A stretch of 64,000 nucleotides of DNA from Drechslerella dactyloides (lineage: Eukaryota > Ascomycota > Orbiliomycetes > Orbiliales > Orbiliaceae), in contig JAGTWJ010000002.1 in assembly GCA_020064725.1 (NCBI GenBank), forward strand, positions 558,001-622,000, given 5' to 3'. The notes under the pieces are model-generated. The model worked only from the letters and a program-made list of their open reading frames with translations, was not told the DNA's origin and did not search any database. Positions 57,671 through 64,000 of the stretch are shown piece after piece (the first letter of the stretch is position 1; every line of letters starts with the position of its first letter). A program made the position numbers and the translations under genes.

Positions 57671-58210
57671 CTTCGCATCTAGGATATTGGTGGTTGCCTG
57701 AGGTGCAGGAGGAAAAAGCGAAAGGGAAATAGTAGATATGGATGGATTGAGATCCGCGACTTTGGATTGATTAGGAATGAGATTAACGATAGATGTCTAT
57801 GCTTGTATAAATGATGTTAACTAGGCCGCAAAATGTGCAAATATGTATGCGTCGGAGGATTGGAAATATCACTTGCATGGCTAAATTGATATCTCGATCG
57901 AGAAGAGTATGTAAGCTAAGGCCGCATATTGCAATTGCGGATATTCAATATCGCAATACACATATGCATCGCCGTCTTGATGCATTCCACACGGTGTACG
58001 CGTTTTTTTCTCAAGATAATTAAATCCGATGGCAGATGAAGTCTCGTATTCTACCTCGGACGTTGCATATAAATACCCACAGCTCTTGAGGTAACAATGG
58101 ATCCATAAGAGCAATAAAATTACTCCGAGACTCCAGCATGGTGGGGTGGGGAGCAAAAAAGGTAATTCACCTAATTCGGTTAGGATCAACGACGCAAGTG
58201 GCAAAAGAAT
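57671..58210. other. Intergenic region
   Basis: AT-rich, between the small gene and the tRNA. Nothing recognised; a poly-T run at about 58005-58010 is too far to be judged the tRNA terminator. Confidence 0.5.
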
Positions 58211-58306
58211 TGATTTCATTGAGGATCGAACTCAAGACCTCGACCGGACTAACGCCTCGAAAGACGCCTGTTAAGGTCGCGTGATAACCAACTACACCAT
58301 GAAACC
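58211..58306 (-). tRNA. tRNA-Val (AAC) with a 22-nt intron
   Basis: Read on the minus strand it starts GGTTTCATGGTGTAGTTGG (acceptor strand and A box) and has the T arm TTGAG-TTCGATC-CTCAA and closing acceptor TGAAATC. The anticodon stem is CGACC/GGTCG with loop TTAACA-C; the 22-nt insert (about 58247-58268) sits one base 3' of the anticodon AAC, the standard place of nuclear tRNA introns. Mature length is 74 nt including the discriminator A. The seven-pair acceptor stem contains one G-U pair. Confidence 0.92.
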
Positions 58307-58972
58307 ATGTCCAGATATTCAAAAAATGTGTACATCAAGCTGCCGCCATTTAGCAACACACTTTCTTGTTGTAACTGCCCATCATGAGATCTCGCGAGAG
58401 CTCGAGCTGACCAATGCAATGTTCGTCAATCGATCTCGTCGAAGAATCGAAATTTCCAAATTCACCGACAAAGGTCGCCCATCACGGGGCAGATCTAGTA
58501 GTTCTCCAGAAACTTCGCAGTTAGTTGGTATACCGATAAGTTCCAGTTCCAGTATTTTAGGATCGGTGTAAGTTCTTTCGACATAACCTTCCATCCCCCA
58601 GCTACATCTGGATTCTGATCAAGCGGTGCCGGTGGCCATTCAACTTATCCCCATAGACCGATACAAATCTAAGAATCATTTCGTGCATCTATGCATATAA
58701 GAAATACATGCATCGGAAAATTTGAAAAGCTAGTCACTCTTTATAGGAAACCTCGAAAGATCCTCGGTGGTCCAAGCTCATAAACATGCCAACATTGATT
58801 GGAGTTGTTGTGAAAAAAAATCAAGCGCCCAGCGATATGCATACCGGGAGAATCTGAGTAAACAAATGTCAAGTATTGAAGAACACCTACGCAGATAGAC
58901 AGTAATCATCAGAAATATGTACTTATATACCAAGAAGACAATTCCGCAGGTAACGCTATGGATATGGATGGC
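58307..58972. other. Intergenic region
   Basis: Between the tRNA 5' side and the 3' end of the CorA-like gene. Small frames on both strands at 58382-58594 lack any domain. Nothing supported. Confidence 0.5.
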
Positions 58973-61396
58973 TCAATCTATTCGGAGCTTTCGATCTTGT
59001 CTGGCCTTCTTCGTCCCCAGCATTATTTTGTTCAGTTTGTCGATACACAACAAAAATATACTGGTCAGAACAACAGCAACGCCCGCAGCACCCCAGAAGT
59101 GTACCGCTTTATACCTCCCAGTGATGCCTTCGACATCCATGCTAAAGTATGCCATGATAAGTGATAATGGAAGAAACACGATGGTGAATTTCACAAGAGT
59201 GATCGACAAGAGACTCAGTTTCTCAACTGCCTGTACCTCGCGAAAATTCAATCGATTGAATGTCTATATGATAATGGTATAAGTATCTTATTAATAAATG
59301 GATTCACTTTTGCAGCTTTGAAAAAGGCTTCACGATAGAGTATAATAATGACGGAAACGGGTCCGGGTCCGGGTCCGGGTAAACTTACTAAGGAAATCAA
59401 ACCCTGTGCCTCCTTCTCACACTCGGTGATCTCGCCGATGGCAAGATAAGTGATTCTATGCTTCAGCCTTGCGAACCTCGTTAACGCCAATGCACCGAAC
59501 TTCCTCTCAGGCGCGCTGGGTAGATGTTTGTTCTCTTCTAACAAACGGTTGAGGACTAGCTCGTAGCTCTGGTAAACTCTCTTAAGGCTTGCCAGGCGAC
59601 GAACAATATCGTGCAACTCGTCGATATGGTAGAGTTGCGGATTCTCGTGTTTCTAAGTTTTTTGGTTAGTTTAGCGGATTTGAGGAATATATATATACGA
59701 AGTAGTTTTTTTTGTGATTGCGTAAGAGACGAACCATCATGCTTAGCTTTTTGGTGTAAGGATGCGCTCTGTCAACTGTGAGTCTCCACGTAGAATACCA
59801 GTCATCAAAAAGATAATAAAATAATAGGTCACAAGCTTGCTCGGGCTATAGAATATCATATCACATTGTTAGTACCGAATCAAGGTTCAAGCATCAGGGA
59901 AGGCGTCTGGCTTGCGAGACAAATCAGGTGCCATGAACTAGGAACTCATACCGTCTGCCGTACTATCAAAGCACCGGTTTCCATAGCGAGTTCAGCGTTA
60001 TAAGCATCAGATGGGTCCATGCTCCGAGGAAGCCCAGCAGCCGACAGACACCGCAAGATCATCCGCATATTTCGTCTCACCCGTGACGTCGTATTACGAA
60101 CCTTGTCGTAAGTCGCGACATCTTGCCTAAACGGTGGAAACGGCTCGTGGAGTGTGATTACGGTATTATCGTCTAGCTTGATTAACCAAATCCATAGCCG
60201 TAGCATACGCGGATGATAGTGATCCTCATTGTAGTCTTCGGCATTGTCAAAGATGTCATCGACTTGGTCGAGGCTGTATTCCTTGTTCGCGCGTAGTCCC
60301 TGGCTTTGGCTTTCGCGGTTGAACTTCTTCTGTGCATACTGCGACACTCTGTGACGCTTGGAGTCGGTGACAGGCAGGCGGGGGACTGAGCTTTGCCTAT
60401 TCTCAGGGACAATAGGGGCACCGGGGACTGTTAAGGGGAGTTCGTCGGTCTGATTCGGAGAAGGGGTTGCTTTGAAGATCTTTTTGTACCAGGGCTTGTG
60501 CGCTCGTTTGGTGGATATGTTGTCTTCCTCCGAAGCATCTATATCTCTGCCCATAGAGTCCTTGGTGTCTTCAGGCGCTATATTATGTAGGGTATTAACT
60601 CCGAGCATCAGGACTTATAAACCAAAAAATTCAAATAGAAAGTGGTTAGTCCGGGTCTCTTGATTTGCGGTCGATCATGATCATACTGGCTCATTAGACC
60701 TTACAGCGTTCGTCGTATTCGATAGATGACCAATGCCACATCTTGCGCACGATCTCGAGGTTCCCTCTTCCCCTAGGCGAGGTCAAACTCGCCCGTGTAC
60801 GCGAGGATATCCCATATTTCTCCAAGAGAGCCTACATCATCATATATAGTTGGCTGTTTAGCTGACATGCCTGTTTTAATCAACGCCCTAAGGCCTAAAC
60901 TAAACCGCCAGATTTTACTTACGTTGACGAATGCCCGCTGCTCATAGGCATCAAATACAGCACTAGTCGTGAGCTCGGGTAATCAGCATTACCGGTTCTC
61001 TCCCCCTGGTAGCTATCCCCTAAGCTGCAAGCAGGTGTCCCGTAGTGAATTATGGAAGAGTTGGCTTACATCCATCTTGCACTGGGGACTCTTGGGCACT
61101 GATTACGCTATTAGCCTCAAGTTGCAAATGCTCCATCAGGGACCATGCCGTTCATAGAATAGAATGATAAATAATACCTTGCTAATATTTTTCCAGGACT
61201 CTTTGAGGGCGCCAACCTGATTCTCGCCTATATCCCATCCGACAAAGGCGTTGTCGCTACCAAAATCTACCACAAGGTTGCGGCACTGGTGGTCCGACAG
61301 CCTTGCATCCGCCAGCTTCAGAACTTCCTCGCTATCCAGGTTCCGGAAATTCAGATCGTAAAAGTGATAATACTCTTCATTATTGGCTGTCGCCAT
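58973..61396 (-). CDS. CorA-like membrane protein without the GMN motif
   Basis: Seven exons: 61396-61178, 60973-60923, 60831-60705, 60613-59952, 59845-59735, 59652-59389, 59263-58973; 574 residues. N-terminus: RNLVVDFGSDNAFVGWDIGE; middle: NLEIVRKMWHWSSIEYDERF, then a charged insertion (60600-60250), then IWLIKLDDNTVITLHEPFPP; C-terminus: helix ending in two membrane segments (FLPLSLIMAYFSM and AAGVAVVLTSIFLLCI). This order is that of fungal CorA-like proteins. The selectivity motif GMN after the first membrane segment reads SMD (YFSMDVEG), so Mg2+ channel activity is uncertain. The second exon acceptor is the least certain junction. A GGGTCC repeat lies in intron 6. Divergent from the CIA30 gene. 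Confidence 0.8.
59358..59380. repeat. Hexanucleotide microsatellite (CGGGTC)
   Basis: Nearly four units of CGGGTC, inside the sixth intron of the CorA-like gene and 8 bases from its splice donor. Length changes would be tolerated by the protein. Confidence 0.8.
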
Positions 61397-61866
61397 TTTT
61401 GAAGGATAGACACGGGTCGGACTCTATGGAGCACGCAGCCTTAGCCGCCGAGAATCCAGCGATGCGTTCCGCCTTGGCCAAGCGTTTCGCGATGTTTAAC
61501 GTTTACCATGTAGCCCCTTTACCGTGAGTCTTCAAATCCAACTGAAACAGCCTGTTAGGCGTGTGCAAAGGAAGCCGCCAGTCGCGGTAGTCGTCCCTTG
61601 AGAATTTATAAAGTCTGAGTCGTCGAGAGGCAGCGAATACAGACGTTTAGACACTGACCCGCTTCCAAAGCCGTCGCTAAGTTCGTTGAACGTCAATAAT
61701 GCGATATGGGAGCAGTACTCAGCCTTGCGATACTTGCGCTGTGCGACCAAAGAGGCGAGGGTTTGCAGTGCGCTTTTGGCGGGACACACTTTAACGTTGA
61801 GTTCGCTAGCGTGCAAAGAATCTTGACCACAACCAATTCATTCAGCCGCGGTTGATCCAGCCAAAC
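61397..61866. promoter_or_regulatory. Divergent promoter region of CorA-like and CIA30 genes
   Basis: 470 bp between two start codons pointing apart. The frame 61532-61816 on the minus strand has no domain and was not accepted. Confidence 0.5.
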
Positions 61867-63140
61867 ATGCCACCCAGCGACCAGCAGACATCCAGGTCTG
61901 AGCAGACCGATGCTGCCGCATCGGGCCTCGTGCAGAAGGATGCCGTCTTCGACCTATTTGGAGGATCAAAGTACGTAGCTTAGAGCTCCAAAGCGCTGGT
62001 GCCTAGCTTCGGAAGAGAAGCTTAAATTTCGTTTGCCCTGACCGTTTTTGCAGGGATTGGTCGCCAGAACACTGGACCGCAAGTGACGATAGAGTTCGCG
62101 GTGGCAAGTCGCGGGTATGTATCAAAAAGCATCGGTCTAGACTGAAGGCTTTTAGGGGCCCGAAGGCTGACAATATCCCAATCTGTTAAATTTATCTAAC
62201 TATGTGTTTTGATAGTCATACTTGAACGTATCAAAGAACGCAAGTTCTGCCACTTTCTGCGGAAACTTGGACATCGAGACCCTTGGAGGTGCTGGGTTTG
62301 CGTCCCAGCGGACAACGTCTGCCGCTGGAGGTCCTTGGGATCTGAGCATGACGTCAGGATTGCGCATCGGCATCGAGGACACCGATGGTGAGTATTGTAT
62401 CGGATATATAATATCGGGAAGCAACGATACCGACTAACTCAAAACTACTTTAGAGCGCATCTACACGCTGGTCGCGAAAGATGTGATTTTGCCAAAGCGG
62501 CCAGATGGGCGGGAACAAAGTACCCTATCGTACGAGTTCTCCTTTTCCATCTGCAACCAGCTTGGGGAATCGCAGAGTTCTAAGCCAAGTTCCGTCTCGA
62601 CGTATGGGACCGCACCTGCTCTGGTGTCTCCTCAAATGGGGAATACTTCCAAGGACAATACGTCTCTCCCAATCGTAATATTTATACCGTGGGCCAACTT
62701 CAAGCCATACTATCGGGGAAAGAAGAACCCCGATGCAAGCCCGCTGAACACTTCTGAAGTCAAGCGTCTTAGCATCATGTGCAGGAGGTAAGTTTTCCAA
62801 GTCCACGTACTAGGATCTATCGACGCCAGAAGCCTATGCTAACTTCAAATTATCATGAAGCATGTTTGGGTCACAGTCCGGCAAGTTTTCAATGACGGTC
62901 AAGTCTATATCTGCCCTGACTTTAACGGATAAGACTCATATGGAAACACTTTGTTATCCACTTTGCAGCGTTGACAGCACGAACGGAGTTCAAGACATCT
63001 TTGTACTACACAGGTCCTGGCTTCGACCTGCAGCAGACGTGCAGGAACCAGATAGAGATGCTGTCAACATGGCTGAATGGGATCTGATAGAGGACCTTGA
63101 GAAACTGAAAGTTGGTGGAGGCAGCATCCCGGGAAATTAA
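61867..63140 (+). CDS. CIA30-domain protein (complex I assembly factor family)
   Basis: Five exons: 61867-61970, 62054-62114, 62216-62387, 62454-62787, 62861-63140; 316 residues. The CIA30 (NDUFAF1-like) beta-sandwich starts at LFGGSKDWSPEHWTASDDRV, continues LNVSKNASSATFCGNLDIET, LRIGIEDTDGERIYTL, then FIPWANFKPYYRGKKNPDA and ends VKRLSIMCRSMFGSQSGKFS. CIA30 proteins help assemble mitochondrial complex I or have related roles in carbohydrate-like binding folds. The N-terminus (MPPSDQQTSRSEQTD) has no mitochondrial presequence, so this copy may be cytosolic. The last 70 residues are outside the domain. Domain call is strong, cellular role open. Confidence 0.88.
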
Positions 63141-63686
63141 GATCAAGCAAGCATCCAAAAGTAGTCGAAGCTGTACTTTCAGGCCAGGCAAGCCCTGATA
63201 TATAGAGACCTGCAAGGTGCCTAAATCCGTTAAAATGACAGACCACGAGGAATTGGAATAGTATACACGACTAGTTCGTGGGATCAGCGTGTGGTTAGAC
63301 ATCAACCTGCTCAAGATCACCCTATTTCCGCCCATGCCCAAATATCTCCATATATGCATATACCCGCTGATTTAGTATCCCCAACATCGAGATTCAATTT
63401 GCTCTCTTTCATCATCACTAATGTCATCACCCGGTACACCGTTGTGATCACAATTCCAGGCTATCTATAATAGAGGACCTTGGATCTCTTGAGCATTTGC
63501 CCGTAGCATTGGAGTACTCCCTTGAAACTTCAACATCAGTATGTATCCCGTATACAGACTCAACTTCCATCTACCCAAGAAGACTATCGAGAAGCTAATA
63601 TGATATATATAGCAGTTATATCAGTATACCAAAGAAGGGTCTTGTTCATCAAGGGGATTGCTCTGAGGCTAGTTGCTTCTCGCACT
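63141..63686. other. Intergenic region
   Basis: Between the CIA30 gene and the secreted-protein gene. Nothing recognised; the frame from 63522 is only the upstream extension of the next gene. Confidence 0.5.
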
Positions 63687-64000
63687 ATGGGAACTTCGAA
63701 GAGCCCTATTGGGTCACTGCGTATCATTTTATACCTGGTGCTTCTTGCATTCTCCAACATCCCATGCCTTGCCTTGAGCGACAAGTTTTACGCAGACTAC
63801 ATTGAGGCCCAATCGCTACTCAGAGGCGGAACTGGTAAGTCCTAGTCGATTAGTTGACTTGACCCCAGTCTTTCCAGTATCGATAGATTGAGCATTAACT
63901 GGTTCAACGACAATGCAGGACTTCGTGGATTCCAGGCCACGCACAAACGACAGCAAAACGTAGTCACTCCGCAATGCGAAACCGCAGGTAGCCCCGCGAA
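63687..64000 (+). CDS. Predicted secreted protein (5' part only)
   Basis: Exons 63687-63834 and 63919 onward, cut by the window end. The first 30 residues form a clear signal peptide: basic start MGTSKSPIGSLR, hydrophobic IILYLVLLAFSN, then a small-residue cleavage region PCLALS. After the intron the mature part continues GLRGFQATHKRQQNVVTPQC; the Lys-Arg pair is a possible Kex2 processing site and the Cys suggests a disulphide-bonded domain further on. Too little is present to name a family. Confidence 0.65.

Noticed and set aside
61532..61816. Minus-strand frame between CorA-like and CIA30 genes
   Set aside because: No family, no introns joining it to a neighbour, and it occupies the shared promoter.
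1..64000. CRISPR array, phage or bacterial operon signals
   Set aside because: The sequence is eukaryotic with spliceosomal introns; no regular repeat-spacer pattern is present.

Overview
This window is nuclear DNA of a filamentous ascomycete (Pezizomycotina). Evidence: genes are broken by many short introns (about 50-200 nt) with fungal splice and branch signals; there are two Zn2Cys6 regulators, an RTA1-family membrane protein, a fungal AhpD-like protein, a DAK-type kinase and an intron-containing tRNA-Val. The species cannot be read from the sequence. Gene models were built by hand from reading frame plus GT/AG (once GC/AG) junctions; every joined model except the partial ones is a whole number of codons.

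Layout. 1-13.4 kb: the 3' part of an RTA1-like gene, a flavin monooxygenase, an AhpD-like protein, a Zn2Cys6 regulator and a START-domain protein. 15.2-16.9 kb: a degenerate fungal protein kinase. 20.3-24.7 kb: a divergent pair, an MFS permease of the Dal5/ACS type and a short-chain dehydrogenase (SDR1). 26.0-36.8 kb: four divergent paralogues of a large P-loop GTPase family, one of which (D) has lost its GTP-binding motifs. 37.0-46.2 kb: a second Zn2Cys6 regulator, an RpiB/LacA-type sugar-phosphate isomerase, a dihydroxyacetone-kinase-family kinase and a second SDR (SDR2). 48.1-55.9 kb: a 2600-residue disordered and coiled-coil protein whose first exon is not resolved. 57.2-64 kb: a 90-residue protein, tRNA-Val(AAC), a CorA-like membrane protein, a CIA30-domain protein and the start of a secreted protein.

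How the genes may work together. MFS + SDR1 on one side and RpiB + DAK kinase + SDR2 + Zn2Cys6 on the other look like one sugar/polyol catabolic set (dehydrogenase, kinase, isomerase, permease, regulator), similar in content to the yeast erythritol-use genes. The two halves are separated by the GTPase island. A near-identical 24-bp element in both divergent promoters (23074-23097 and 41757-41780) supports shared control. The GTPase island is the most novel part: four members of one poorly described family side by side, with a shared non-canonical G4 position, a beta-rich module between coiled coils, and one pseudo-GTPase.
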